64,000 nucleotides of DNA from Macrothele yani (lineage: Eukaryota > Arthropoda > Arachnida > Araneae > Macrothelidae), in NCBI GenBank assembly GCA_039090855.1, contig CM077011.1, forward strand, positions 31,887,501 through 31,951,500, in the 5' to 3' direction. A program made the translations under genes and the position numbers. Below the pieces are notes generated by a model that searched no databases, was not told where the DNA came from, and saw only the letters and a list, made by a program, of their open reading frames with translations. Shown here piece by piece: positions 1 to 11,002 of the stretch. Each line of letters starts with the position of its first letter. Positions within the stretch are counted from its first letter, which is position 1.

Positions 1-633
1 GATTGGAAAAGGATTGCTTTTTCCGATGAGTTACGTTTTCTGCTTCATTGAACGGACGGACTTAGGCGTATAAGGCTAGAAACATCGGAGAGCAGACACT
101 CTTCAACCATTGCTGGCAAAACACAAGCTGGTGGGGGCAGCGTTATGGTCTGGGGAATGTTTTCGTGGCATTCTCTGGGTCCACTCATACCTGTGGAAGA
201 CACTGTGGACCGAATTCGTTATGAATCCATCCTTGCAGACCACGTACACCCAAACAAGCTGATTGTCTTCCCTAAGAGGATGGGATATTCCAGCACGACA
301 ACGCGACGTGTCACACAGCTAGGAATGTCCTAAAGTGGTTTGGAGAGCAGGACGAAGACTTCAAAGTACTTCCCTGGCCACCTAGTTCCCCAGACTTAAA
401 CCCAATTGAGCACCTGTAGGACCACCTTGTTCGTGTTGTTAGCTCTGTGGATCCACCACCACACACCTTCCAGGAACTATCAGATTCACTGCAGTCAGCA
501 TGGCTTCACATAACTGTGGGCACCTTTTAGCGCCTTACTGAGTCACTCCCAGCATGTCTAGCTGCTGTCCGCGCTGCATTCGGCAGTTACTCTGGATATC
601 AGCTGGTGGTCACAATAATGTGACTCGACCGTG
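1..633 (+). pseudogene. Tc1-like transposase remnant (DD36E type), 3' two-thirds plus right end
   Basis: The frame entering at base 1 reads the first catalytic block (FSDE) and then meets a stop at 49-51. The block around GGGSVMVWGMFSW follows. A frameshift near 280 moves the second aspartate (FQHDNATCH) and the SPDLNPIEHL block into another frame, with another stop just after EHL at about 418. Between that Asp and the Glu there are 36 residues, so the spacing is DD36E rather than the usual DD34E. The element ends near 633 in a terminal-repeat-like sequence followed by TA; its left end lies outside the window. It is a dead DNA transposon of the IS630/Tc1/mariner superfamily. The family assignment rests on catalytic motifs and spacing only. 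Confidence 0.85.
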
Positions 634-647
634 TATATACTGTATAT

Positions 648-800
648 ATAATCATAATTATCAACCATTATCAATCCACTGCTGGATTAAGGTCTCCCAA
701 GTTTTCTCCACAACTGTCTGTCATGAGCCAACCTCCTCCATGTTACTGCGGCTTGTTTTCGAATTTCATCAATTTGTCCCCACGTGGCCTTCTGCAAATT
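648..800 (-). mobile_element. RTE-type LINE, very short 5'-truncated 3' end
   Basis: On the minus strand this matches the last ~140 bp of the full-length RTE at 28002-31182 (the region coding for the end of the ORF up to the sequence around the stop codon). It lies in an AT dinucleotide stretch, directly beside a second, longer copy of the same family. Confidence 0.75.
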
Positions 801-820
801 ACATAATATATATATATATA

Positions 821-1482
821 TCATCATCATTGTCAACCATTATCAATCCACTGCTGGACGAAGGTCTCTCCAAGCCTCTTCCACAACGGTCTGTCTTGTG
901 CCAGTCTCCTCCATGTTACTCCCGCATACTTTCGAATTTCATCCACTCATCTCCCATGTGGTCTTCCTGTGGTCCCTTGGAATCCAATATAAAATATACG
1001 ACTGCTCATCGATGGTCTGTCCCTCTGGCAGTATGTACAGCCCATTGCCATTTCAGGGATTTTACTCTGATCATGATGTCTTTTACTCTTGTCATTTTTC
1101 TGATACAAGAGTTCCTCTTCTTATCTCTCCTGGTTACACCAAGCATGCACCTCTCCATGCTTTTTTGAGTTGTCTGCAGCCTTTGTATGTCTCTTTTAGT
1201 TAAGGTCCACGTCTCTGCACAATACGTAAGCACTGGAAGGATGCATTGATCAAACACTTTTCTTTTATGACATAACGGAATATTGCTCTTGAAAATTATG
1301 CTGTTTCTTCCAAAAGTTCTCCAGGCAAGTTTTGTACGCCGATTAATTTCTTCATCAATGTGAACCTCGTTTGATATCTGCTGTCCAAGATAAACGTACG
1401 CATCTGTTATCTCCAGCTTTTCTCCATCAATCGATAAATCTTCATTTCTTGTAAAAGCATTGTGCATCACTTTTGCCTTCTG
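821..1482 (-). pseudogene. RTE LINE ORF C-terminus, 5'-truncated copy
   Basis: The minus-strand translation matches the last ~220 residues of the intact RTE protein at 28211-31165, with the region after the RT domain recognisable (YLGQQIS, RRTKLAWR, ILPVLTY, GAETWT-like blocks). A stop and several substitutions show it is dead. The 3' end carries the family's TGA-repeat tail (821-830). Both sides are AT dinucleotide repeats (804-820 and 1483-1490), which may be target duplication. The Tc1 element at 1491 inserted into the flanking TA. Confidence 0.85.
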
Positions 1483-1490
1483 AATATATA

Positions 1491-2916
1491 CACTGACGGA
1501 AAAAAATCCCAACACCAAGAAGGGGTTGTGTTAGATAAACGACAGTTGGTAGGCCGTGAGAGTACATCTGTAAGATGACGTGTATGCAAATTTCACGCTC
1601 GGCGCTTACGTGTGGCGCTAGTAGCGCCCCTCGGAACATGCAAAGCAGGTTTGCTGTAAATACGCGCTGTAACGTTCGTGAGCGTTAGTTATCGTTGAGA
1701 TTCGACGTAGGGTGTTGATGTTAGTCAAGAATGCCTTTAAGAAGACAAAGAAGCCATTATCAACAGCTCACGGAGTTTGAACGAGGTCGTGTAATAGGGC
1801 TACGAGAATGTGGATTTTCTTTCCGCAATATTGCAGAACAACTTGGTAGGAATGTAGCCACTGTGCATGATTGTTGGCAGCGGTGGTCAAGGGAAGGTAC
1901 TTCCTCAAGAAGACCGGGTTCCGGCCGGCCACGTGGCACTACTGAGAAGGAAGACCTCCGTGTACGGCGCGTGGCCGTGGCGCATCGTACCGCGTCTGCG
2001 GCAGCAATTCGAGCTGCAGTTGCCACCACAGTGACACAACGAACTGTTACAAATCGGTTACTTAAAGGACAGCTCCGAGCCAGACGCACTGTAGCGTGCA
2101 TTCCACTTGCTCCAAACCACTGCCGTTTGCGACATCAGTGGTGTCAAGCTAGAGCTCATTGGAGGACGGAGTGGAGATCTGTTGTGTTTTCTGATGAAAG
2201 CCGGTTCTGCCTGAGTGCCAGTGATGGCCGTGTGTTGGTTAGAAGGAGGCCAGGTGAGCGCCTGCAACCAACCTGTCAGCGGCCGAGACACACTGGACAT
2301 ATAACTGGAGTTATGGTCTGGGGAGCAATTTCCTATGACAGCAGGAGCACTCTCGTGGTTATCCCACGCACCCTGACGGCACAGTTGTACGTCGGTTTAG
2401 TGATTCAACATGTTGTGCTGCCATTTATGAACAGCATTCCAGGGGGTGTTTTCCAACAGGATAACGCTCGCCCGCATACCGCTGTTGTAAACCAACATGC
2501 TCTACAGAGTGTCGACATGTTGCCGTGGCCTGCTAAATCACCAGATCTTTCACCAATCGAGCAGGTATGGAACATCATTGGACGACAACTCCAGCGTCAC
2601 CCCCAACCAGCATTAACCGTCCCTGTATTAACCGACCAAGTGCAACAGGCATGGAACTCCATCCCACAAACTGACTTCCAGCTCTTGTACGACACAATGC
2701 ATGAACGTTTGCGTGCTTGCATTCAACATTCTGGCGGTTACACCGGTTATTAATGTTCCAGCATTTCACATTTAAAATGGCTTTTCTCGCGCTTACAATA
2801 AGCTGTGATCTTGAAACCTTAATCGATTAAATATGTTACCTATACAAATGTATTGCCGCCATCTCATTCCTCTACAACTATTTTTTCGTGGTGTTGGGAT
2901 TTTTTTTCCGTCAGTG
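1491..2916 (+). mobile_element. Complete Tc1-like DNA transposon, DD32E type
   Basis: Terminal inverted repeats of about 30 bp begin CACTGACGGAAAAAAA at the left and mirror at the right, differing by one base in the A run. Both ends are flanked by TA, the expected target duplication. The 1426-bp element holds one uninterrupted transposase ORF, so it has everything an autonomous Tc1 element needs. A second copy with the same ends lies at 61064-62478. Confidence 0.95.
1731..2753 (+). CDS. Tc1-like transposase, full length, DD32E
   Basis: This 340-residue protein should bind the terminal repeats and perform cut-and-paste transposition at TA targets. Residues ~12-60 form the first paired-like helix-turn-helix (ERGRVIGLRECGFSFRNIAE), followed by a GRPR AT-hook-like linker (65-68) and a second HTH (~75-120). 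The catalytic triad is D155 (VVFSDESRF), D244 (FQQDNARPH) and E277 (SPDLSPIEQVW), leaving 32 residues between D244 and E277; classic Tc1 has 34. The ORF ends in GGYTGY, typical of Tc1 C-termini. The ATG at 1731 fits the normal family length and leaves a 240-bp 5' UTR including the TIR. No stop or frameshift, so it may still be functional; activity is inferred, not shown. Confidence 0.93.
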   Translation: MPLRRQRSHYQQLTEFERGRVIGLRECGFSFRNIAEQLGRNVATVHDCWQRWSREGTSSRRPGSGRPRGTTEKEDLRVRRVAVAHRTASAAAIRAAVATTVTQRTVTNRLLKGQLRARRTVACIPLAPNHCRLRHQWCQARAHWRTEWRSVVFSDESRFCLSASDGRVLVRRRPGERLQPTCQRPRHTGHITGVMVWGAISYDSRSTLVVIPRTLTAQLYVGLVIQHVVLPFMNSIPGGVFQQDNARPHTAVVNQHALQSVDMLPWPAKSPDLSPIEQVWNIIGRQLQRHPQPALTVPVLTDQVQQAWNSIPQTDFQLLYDTMHERLRACIQHSGGYTGY

Positions 2917-2918
2917 TA

Positions 2919-3110
2919 TATGCTTATGTGTAATTATAAATTGAGTTTCGAATTTATAGTTTAAAGCATCCGATCCGGGTCGGATTCAAAAATGTTGATT
3001 CGTTTCCAACTCTGGTGCCGATGTTATATCAAGTACAACAACAGCAATACGAAATAGGGAAACCAAGTTAGTAAAATCATGGAATGCATTGATTATGATA
3101 CGCTTTCCAA
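2919..3110. other. Short spacer, no feature recognised
   Basis: AT-rich sequence between the Tc1 right end and the 146-bp-period repeat. I see no ORF or element end here. Confidence 0.5.
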
Positions 3111-3111
3111 C

Positions 3112-3505
3112 ATACCAGAAATCATTACTCAAGTTATTACTCAAGTTATTACTCAAGTTATGAGGGGCTGTAGAATGAATCTCGTTCTTCTGCCCAGACC
3201 TTCGACTCCATTTCGATGATAATCAATAGAACCGGTAAAGTATACTTCCGGAACAACATGAAACGTTTTGTCTCAATCGAAGTATTTTTACGTATGTTAT
3301 AACGCATAAGGGCAATCAAATGAATCCTGATCCTATGTCCTGACCTTTGACCCCATTTCACCCATTTTCAATAGGGTTCGTCCCCAGATGGTCCCCTACC
3401 ACATACTAAAATTTCATTGAAATCGAACCAATTTTATGCAGGTTATGACGCATAAGGACAAATATCAGGAACCCCGAGCATCGCTCGGGTAAAGGGGGGA
3501 TGAGA
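3112..3505 (+). repeat. 146-bp-period interspersed tandem repeat, copy 1
   Basis: Two units carry the family's landmark CTGACCTTTGACCCCATTTC (diverged first unit at about 3195, second at 3340, ~146 bp apart). Each is followed by a conserved block and an AAGTTATGA-type junction. A triplicated ATTACTCAAGTT word opens the copy (3121-3160). It ends before the GACG-rich tail and hairpin seen in the copies at 4740 and 25083. Confidence 0.75.
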
Positions 3506-4735
3506 GCACAAAAAAAATGTATATTTTGATATGTTATTTCCAAGTATTGTACTGCTGAGTCTAAACCATAAAGATTAATAATGATAGACGAATTAGAGAC
3601 AAATTAATTTAGAATAAATATCAAAACAAAGATGAATGATAATTTTTTATTTGCGTTAGAGTAAGAAATTTTTTTAAATTGTTTTTATTTCCGAACATGA
3701 AACACCAAAAAAATAAATGTTAACATGGGGTTCTTCATTGAACCCCATGATAACATTTGTTCTTCATCGCTACTATTTTTACACCGCATTTGATCGAGAT
3801 TTTCTTCCGAAATAGATTCATTCACGGTTATAATAACGTCGGACATTATTTCCATGCTCCTCGCCTTAGCTGCTCGGAATGGTCTTTTTGTAGGCTAATC
3901 TTCTTCCAATGGAAGGTCATGTGTTTTCAGACTGGAATGTGATCGGAAACCAAACCATCGGCTCTTTGATATCCAAGCTGTTCCATATTTACTTCTTCTG
4001 TTTGTTCTTGTTCCAACAGTGCCGTATTCTTCTTATTCATCTTATTAAAGTTGAAACGTGCACGTTTCGTAAGGGGTCGACCAGCCATATTTTTTATATT
4101 GTTTTACCATCAATGTGACACTCTGTTAATAGTAATTAATAAAAATGAACTAATCATATTTTAGCACAGCGGATACGCTCGTCATCAAGCGACTATTCAA
4201 AAATGTAACAAAAAAAAAATGCTGTATTAAGTTTACCTTTTGAAGGGAAAAACACTCGAAATCAGCGTTCCGCTGCTTATACTGTACTACGCATCAACTC
4301 CAAGCAAACTAGCACAACTCACTTTTTGTCTAGAAGAAAATAGAAGTAATGCATAATACGCACACAACGCGTGACGTAATGAGGTAAATGGTCGTGACAG
4401 TGTGACGTCATAAAACTTTAATAGGATCCACAAACAACGCGTGACGTAATGAGGCAGATGGTGTGACCGCGCGCCAACATCTGAATCGCGAGTCGATCTC
4501 GAGAGTGTGACGTCATAAGATTTCTAAGAATGGGAAAGATTAATAGCATGACGCCATGACACTAAAAACGTGGTAACTCGGGGTGGTTATTTAACGCACT
4601 AAACGAATTTTCCCAAAGACGAGATCAAGGTAAATCGATTTCTAGTACCAGAAAACGGTAGGTTAACGACTTTCATCAAAATCCTTAGAGCCGTTTTCAA
4701 AATAAAATCTGCATATATACAAGAATTGCACCTTT
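3506..4735. other. Unassigned AT-rich DNA with a CRE-bearing repeat
   Basis: No convincing coding sequence. At 4366-4520 there is a local direct repeat: the word AACGCGTGACGTAATGAGG recurs 70 bp apart, and the octamer TGACGTCA (the ATF/CREB palindrome) occurs at 4403-4410 and 4508-4515. This could be a regulatory cluster or simply a decayed repeat. Confidence 0.4.
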
Positions 4736-4739
4736 AATA

Positions 4740-5106
4740 AGATGTGATGAAATGCATCCCGCTCCTGTGTCCTGACCTTTGACCCCCACTTCACTCCTTT
4801 TCAGTAGGGTTCATCCCCAGGTGGTCCTCTACGACATACTAAAATTTCATCGAAATCGAACCATATTTACGCAAGTTATGAACCATATTTACGCAAGTTA
4901 TGACGCATGGATCCCGCTTCTATGCTGTGATCTTTGACCCCATTTGTCCCATTTTCAATAGGTTTCGTTCCCAGATGGTCCCCTACCACATGCTGAAATT
5001 TCATCGAAATCGAACCATTTTTACGCGAGTTATCGTGCGCACAGACGGACGGACGGACCAAGATGGAGCATATACGCTTCTTCAACCTACGGTTTGAAGC
5101 GTAAAA
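4740..5106 (+). repeat. 146-bp-period interspersed repeat, copy 2 with GACG tail and terminal hairpin
   Basis: Two units with the CTGACCTTTGACCCC-type landmark (4772 and 4926), separated by a local duplication of a ~22-bp word (GAACCATATTTACGCAAGTT). The copy ends in a GACGGACG run, then a hairpin (stem TACGCTTC...AACC with GGTTTGAAGCGTA, 5070-5102) and an A run. The same end structure closes the copy at 25083-25835, so it is probably the true 3' terminus of the family. Confidence 0.8.
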
Positions 5107-5221
5107 AAATGTGTTTGAAGCCATGTGTTTTAAAACCATTTTATTTGCTCATACTGCGTTATTTTCACACTTTCTTTTCCTGAGTTTTGATTTTTCATCC
5201 TTTTAAAAAGTTCAGGTTTTC

Positions 5222-5740
5222 TTTTTCTTCGTTTGTGACGTACTAGAGAATTCTGCAGTGATACATGCCGTCCGTGCAGCTTAGTTGGGAGAGCAACTTA
5301 CTACGGACGCGGATCCTCGCCAGGGACAAATTTTTGTTTTCACATTGGCGCCCGAATGTAAAAATGGATGTATTTGCTGTTGGGCTCTTCGAAAAATATG
5401 TTATGTTTGTTCCGCTCATCGTCTAGAATTAATGAATGTTCGTTCTCCTCTTACAAAAAAAATAAAAAAATAAATAAATAAAAATAAAAAGGGAGATGAT
5501 GTGACGTACTACAGAGGTAAAGCACGTGTTAAGACGTCCGTGTAGCTTAGTCGGGAGACCAATTTACTCCGGAGTGAGAGGGTGTGATTTCGGTTTAGTC
5601 ACAGTTAAATTTGTGTTTTCACACGTTGGTTACAAGTATGCTTACGGCACTGGCTGCCATCTCTCCCTGGAACCATTAGGGACGAGAGACTTCTTATAGC
5701 CAAATTGGATTACTAATCCCTTCCCATCAAAAAATGTGCC
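5222..5740 (+). repeat. Diverged tRNA-headed repeats (two heads), second fused to a SINE-A tail
   Basis: Two tRNA-like heads (about 5268-5330 and 5540-5600) contain an A-box-like GTCCGTGYAGCTTAGT. The stretch between them ends in GGGAGATGATGTGACGTACT, as in the composite repeats at 13918 and 50983. After the second head the sequence changes to the SINE family A body (TTACGGCACTGGCT, CCCTGGAACC, TTATAGCC; about 5640-5710). So the second unit looks like a family B head on a family A tail. Boundaries are approximate. Confidence 0.6.
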
Positions 5741-8700
5741 TGCGAGAGAAATTCTACTTATTAAAAATATGTGCTGTATTGAATGTTGTGTTAAATAAAC
5801 ACCAACAGCTTTTTTAAACGTTCAAAAACACTCCTCTTTTTCAAAAATGTAATTGCCATATTCACCATAAACTTATCGCCCCAGATGAAAGATGAAATTG
5901 TTTTGGAATCTAGTTTCGGCCTATAAAACCTTTTTTTACGCATTTTACAGTTCCAAAAAGATTTGACAACCGGTAAAATCTCCGAAAAAAAATAGGAAAG
6001 AAAGATGAAATAGAAGAAGCTGTCTCTGGATCTAGTTTCATCCACTAAACTTCGATATTGCACCTTTTCTTCACATTGGGAGATCGTTATCCATCAGTGT
6101 CTCTCACTTCTATTCCGAACGCAGCACCCATAGAACCTTTCCCCCCTGCTTTATTGTTATTATTTTCTCTGAAACTAGCACAAAAGTCCCGAAAAAGAGC
6201 GATCTAAATTCTCCATTTTATCGAACATCATCCATTCATATATACAGTAACGGCAATATTGAAATGATAAACACTCCGATTTTCTCCGTCACGGGCATCG
6301 TAGGAAGACGAGGCATTCGCCACAAATTTCTTTTCGCTGCCCTGCCAACCACTCGCTCTTTTATGAGATAGGAAAACCGCGGAATTGCAATGTTTACTGC
6401 AAAGAGCTCGGAGAATTGGCCCTACTAAACATCACCCCAATAGAAGAACTCGGAGGCCGGGTGGGTGAAAGGGGACCGAGGAAAGAGAAAGAAGAGAGCA
6501 GTCAATGGCTGTGATGTACTGTGGACGGAAGCAGTTCCTGGCTCGCATCGTAGCAGCGGGTCGTAATGCATCGAGTCCTCGATGTGGGTATATGTGAGGT
6601 CCATTCATATCAATGAGTGTTGTATGACGAGACAGTCAGGCCAGTACAAACAATAACGGAGAACAGAGCTCCTTTCGTGGGTGGCATACTAAATAAAACT
6701 CCCTACATCATTAGGGAGCAAGCCGCGGGGGTTTTTCGTCTGTATGTGTGCGTAACGTTTCCTTCAAGGCGCAAAAGCGAAATGCAGCCACCTCCGCCGG
6801 CGTACATGTCCCGAAGAAAAAGGGGTGGCATCAAAGGCCGGCAGTTTTTCATCTTCCTATCGCGAACAACCAGGAAACCAAAAGCAATTTCGGCGTTACC
6901 CAAGGAGTGTAAACCTAATTTTCCGGACCTTCAACAGGCATCGCAACCGCTCCATAACCACATAAATCTCCCGGAATGGAATGTGGGGTGAGGTGGGAGG
7001 GTAAGAGGTTGGAGAGTCGGATGGGAAGACCCACGGCAAGGGAAAAGAGGTGTACAGAGAGAGCGAAAGAGAGTGAGGAGCAAAGAAAAAAAGTCAGGTC
7101 GTGTGCGATACGGTCGCAACGGAGCGAACAGACGTATAGTTTATTTTCCATGCACTGTCTGGGATTGTCTCCTCTCACTTCTTCCCTTGCGGTAAGTGAT
7201 GTGAAAACAAATTCTCGGGCCTCTATTCTGCCGAACTCTCCACCATTCATCCTCATGGGGGGGGGGCACAAATGGTGGGGATAGGGGACGCCACTGAAAG
7301 TGCTGCACTTAAACGCTTATCGTGCATCAACAGAGGGATTAAATTAAGCATTCAGACGCAACAGATGCCGGAGGAGCAAAGGCGGATGCGGATGAGAGAA
7401 ACGATGAGCACGAGCATTCCTTCTCCACTCAGCCCAGGTCGTCACCACTTCAACTGCAGTCGCTCTTGAAGTCTGCATGGATGGTTGTTTCCGAGATGTT
7501 CCTGCCTCTAAGACGACCAATTTAATTTTTGTCCTTCCATCGCTCTCTCTCTTTCTCTTTTCTCATCCCTTTCTATCGCTTACTCTCTGTCTCGCTGCCC
7601 AGGGTGTGTAAGTTTCTCTGGCATTTCTATCCACCATTTGTTACAAGGACCAAGAAGTGATAAAGGGCAACTTCACCGGCAATACATAGAAAGACACAGG
7701 AATGCATACCTTCGATATCTTTTGTTTCATTACCTGCGGTGAAAGGATGAGAAAATAGTTGTCGAGCATTTTCAGTCATCACTCTTACACGCTTCATGCA
7801 CTGTTATTGATACCGAGTCATTTATTTTTTCTTCCTAGTGACGGCAGAAATTTGTTTTCCCGTCATATTTCCAGAAAAGGAAGCATTAAATAAAATAATG
7901 AAATTTCAAAAAATGCAATAGAAACTCTGGTTTTATTCTTTTACTGAGTTCAGTACAAAATAGCCACTTAAAATTTATTTCTTATCAATCTCTGCTCTTC
8001 CCTCTCTGGATGGTCTGATTTTGAAGAGATTTATTAACGAAGTTCTATTTTAAGCTAAAGATTTATTTACACGGAGCATATATTAAGAGCCTTATGTAGC
8101 AGATCTTTTTTTTAATTATTAATATTATTTACATAATATTTAATGAAATCTTATTCGAAAACCAATTCTAAACTCAAAAGTTCCGGTAACCAGACAGGTG
8201 CAATTTCACAAAATAGCAAAAATAGTAAACATGAAAACATTGGCCTTTTTACACCAGCAAAATAAATTTATTTTCAGGAACTTATGATCAGCTGCACCTT
8301 ATACCATCAATTCAACAACCAGATTAAATTGAAAATATATCAACTATGAGAGAGAGAGAGACAGAGATCTACGTTTCATATGAGACGCTAAAATTTAAGA
8401 ATATTATATTTGCTTGGGGGTTCCCTTTCGCGACCACGTTACTATAATTACTCAGAATACCACAACGCCCGAGAGTGCCTGCTGCTGGTTTTCGAATTTC
8501 ATTCCCCCTTCCTTTAACAAAAGAAGGATTAATGCTGGATCACCACTCGAAACTTCTTATCTCTAGTCTTGCTATGCGTTGACCTTTGGACGTTTCCCTG
8601 CGGGAAAACTGTGTATTCTTCTACTGTGACTCTACGACAAATGGGAGTGTTAACAGCTAGAAAATCTTCGTCACTTCCCCTTTTCTCTAGTTCTTTCTTG

Positions 8701-9100
8701 TAAAAAATATAATACCAATCTGTTTATTCTGATTGAGGAAATATGAAAGAATTTTTACGGCAAATTTTCTCTCATAAATTCTGCTTTTAGGACAAAGCTT
8801 TTTACTGCAATTTATCTGCAATTAAATATTAGTATTTTATGCTGTCTTTGAGGCTGAAAATCACTATTTTTCTGCTAAATATACTTTTTTCTCGTACTAT
8901 AAAACATTTTACGATGCCCGATTTTTTTTGCTGTATTATCTACAGAGTATATGTGCCCTTATTTTGTGTGTAGTCGGTTAGAATCTGGCTCTCCAGGCAA
9001 TTTAACGTATCCCAACGGCTTCTAATATTAAAACACGGTGGCTCAGTGTGGGGCCTAGGTTAGACTGCAAGGCTGTGCTACCAGAGCCGTATTTCCGTCT
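5741..9100. other. Long stretch without a recognised gene
   Basis: No transposon domain or conserved coding motif found. 6400-7480 is richer in G+C and purines than its surroundings, with short overlapping ORFs on both strands (largest 124 codons) that show no recognisable domain. A pyrimidine-rich run lies at 7535-7600 and a short GA run at 8348-8362. It could be unique intergenic, intronic or UTR sequence. Confidence 0.45.
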
Positions 9101-9101
9101 A

Positions 9102-9420
9102 CGAACTTAGGTGTCCCGAAAAATTAAATTTGTAAATTTATTTGTTCCACGAACCCTCAGGAGTCCAGAAAAATGTTATTTGCAAATTTCTTTGTTCCAA
9201 CAACCATTAGTTGTCTAGAAAATGGTAATTTGCAAATTTATTTGTTACACAAATCCTTAGGTGTCCAAAAAAATGTTCCAAATATTTTTTCCAGTGCATG
9301 CAGTCCTACAATGTTTTTATATAAATCATTTTTACTAAGCACGTGTCAACATACTGTATATAAACTATTTTTACGAAGCACGTGTAAACAGAATAACAGT
9401 TCTACTCAGCGGTGTCAGAA
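9102..9420. repeat. Degenerate ~49-bp minisatellite followed by a second short tandem repeat
   Basis: Units starting near 9102, 9150, 9200 and 9250 share a GTGTCC-type word, an A run and AATTTGTAAATTTATTTGTT. From 9310 to 9400 a different word (ATATAAATCATTTTTACTAA... and its ATATAAACTATTTTTACGAA variant, each ending GCACGTGT) occurs twice. Confidence 0.7.
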
Positions 9421-9629
9421 GGCTGAATGATATTGCTCCGGGACAAACAAACTCCTGGTTCACTTCTTTGTTTAGCGACAACAAAGACGACTGAGAGTGG
9501 CTTTTACTAATCCGCTAGACACCGTGCAAAGTCAAAGAACACGGGAGGGGGGGGGGGTTACGAAATCCAAGTCGAGTCATCGGGCAACCTGGGCGCTTGC
9601 GGTCGTTTGAATAGCCGGGCGTCGTGGTA

Positions 9630-9836
9630 GCGAAAGGGTTAACAAACACCGTGAGCAGCTCAATGGTATATAAGACGTCGCCCGTCCCTAATTTAGGGCC
9701 ACTGGTTCCAGGGAAGGAAGAGAGCCAGTGCAGTAATACAAATACAACATCCATGCCTCACTAGAATTTTAAACCGGACCCATTTCGGTCGAATGATCAG
9801 ACGCCAGCGCGTAGGCCACTGCATGACCGAGGTGGC
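9630..9836 (-). mobile_element. SINE family A (tRNA-derived), minus strand
   Basis: The reverse complement carries the family A order: a tRNA-like head with B-box region, then ATGGATGTTGTATTTGTATT, the ACTGGCTCT...CCAGTGGCCCTAAATTAGGG core, and GGGCGACGTC...GAGCTGCTCACGGTG near the 3' end. The head is diverged. Confidence 0.8.
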
Positions 9837-10884
9837 TATATTTCCTGGTTTGCGATATACTGTCTATATACTTCACGTTTCCCAAGAGGTATTCATTGAG
9901 ATTTCTTATACCTTAGGTTGAAAAATTAAATTTGATCAATGCCCACCCATTATAAGATAATTTATCTCATATCACATGATGAATAATCGATTAATTTGTT
10001 GAAATATTTTATTTATTATTTATTTTAGTACTATATCTAAAACAATATTTGTACGATGCTTTCTTACATTTAACGGATGCACAAGAGCACCGTAACTGTA
10101 TCCACAGAGCACCTGCTCTCATAAACTATGATATCAGCCAAAATGTCAAAATGCATCTTGAGGAACTTGTTGTCCATGGTATTTCTCATATCATCGACTG
10201 ATAACGTAAAACCTATTCAAAAAGACATCGCGTGATTTATTTTATGCTACCAATTGGGCCGTAAAACTATGTTCACAGGAAAAAATAATAGGTTACTCTA
10301 ATTCAGTGTTGTTCAAGTGGCGGCTCATGGAACGAAATGGTGTGTTCACAAATGAAGAATAAACGAAATTTCATTTTAGAATAAAAAGAGATGGTATCAA
10401 ATCTGAAATGTTGCATTATATCAGAGTCGTATTTAGAGGAAAAGGCCTCCAAAGTGTTTAATTGTTTTATGATTTTGGTTAAAATGTGACTTAAATACGT
10501 CTATCCAGCAATTCAATGAATATTGGCATTGAAAGCACATACCCCATTTATCAAATAAAATTATGTGAACTTCAGATGAATTTATCAGGGCTCGTTCAGA
10601 GAATGGAACGGAACTGTTTTTAACTTTTTGTCACTGCGAAATACCTAAACATAACAGATTTTGGTTTAGAAGTTATCTCAAAGTTCGGAAGTATTTAATC
10701 ATGAGAGAGAGGAAATTTTCCGACTTGGAATGCTTAAAGTCAAAACACAGGAATAATGTGAATGACTGTACTCATTGAATAACTACTTTCAGCGACAAAC
10801 ATCGAGGTAGATACGTGGGAACATTTACTGGAGTTTAATCATCCACGGTGCTCTCATTAAATGTAATTTTTTTTTTCCAAAATT
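9837..10884. other. AT-rich spacer, nothing recognised
   Basis: No ORF of note. The word TTATCAGGGCTCGTTCAGAG near 10590 resembles one arm of the inverted repeat at 10885-10945, so both may derive from one repeat family. Confidence 0.45.
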
Positions 10885-10945
10885 ATTACAACAGTTGAAT
10901 TATCAGGGCTCTCTGAACGAACCCTGGTAATTCAACTGTTGTAAT
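10885..10945. repeat. Short inverted repeat (hairpin)
   Basis: Arms of about 27 bp (ATTACAACAGTTGAATTA... and its complement) with about two mismatches enclose a short loop. It may be a small MITE or a repeat end; no TSD could be assigned. Confidence 0.65.
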
Positions 10946-11002
10946 ATTACTTAGAAGTATTTAAAGGTTTAATAAATTAAGCAGGATAATTTTTTTATAT
11001 TT

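Noticed and set aside
1006..1639. Single minus-strand gene joining the RTE fragment and the Tc1 5' region
   Set aside because: The ORFs cross the Tc1 boundary at 1490, so any continuous frame is an accident of the insertion.
6617..6991. 124-codon ORF in a GC-richer region
   Set aside because: No recognisable domain, overlaps ORFs on the opposite strand, and open frames are expected in the purine-rich composition.
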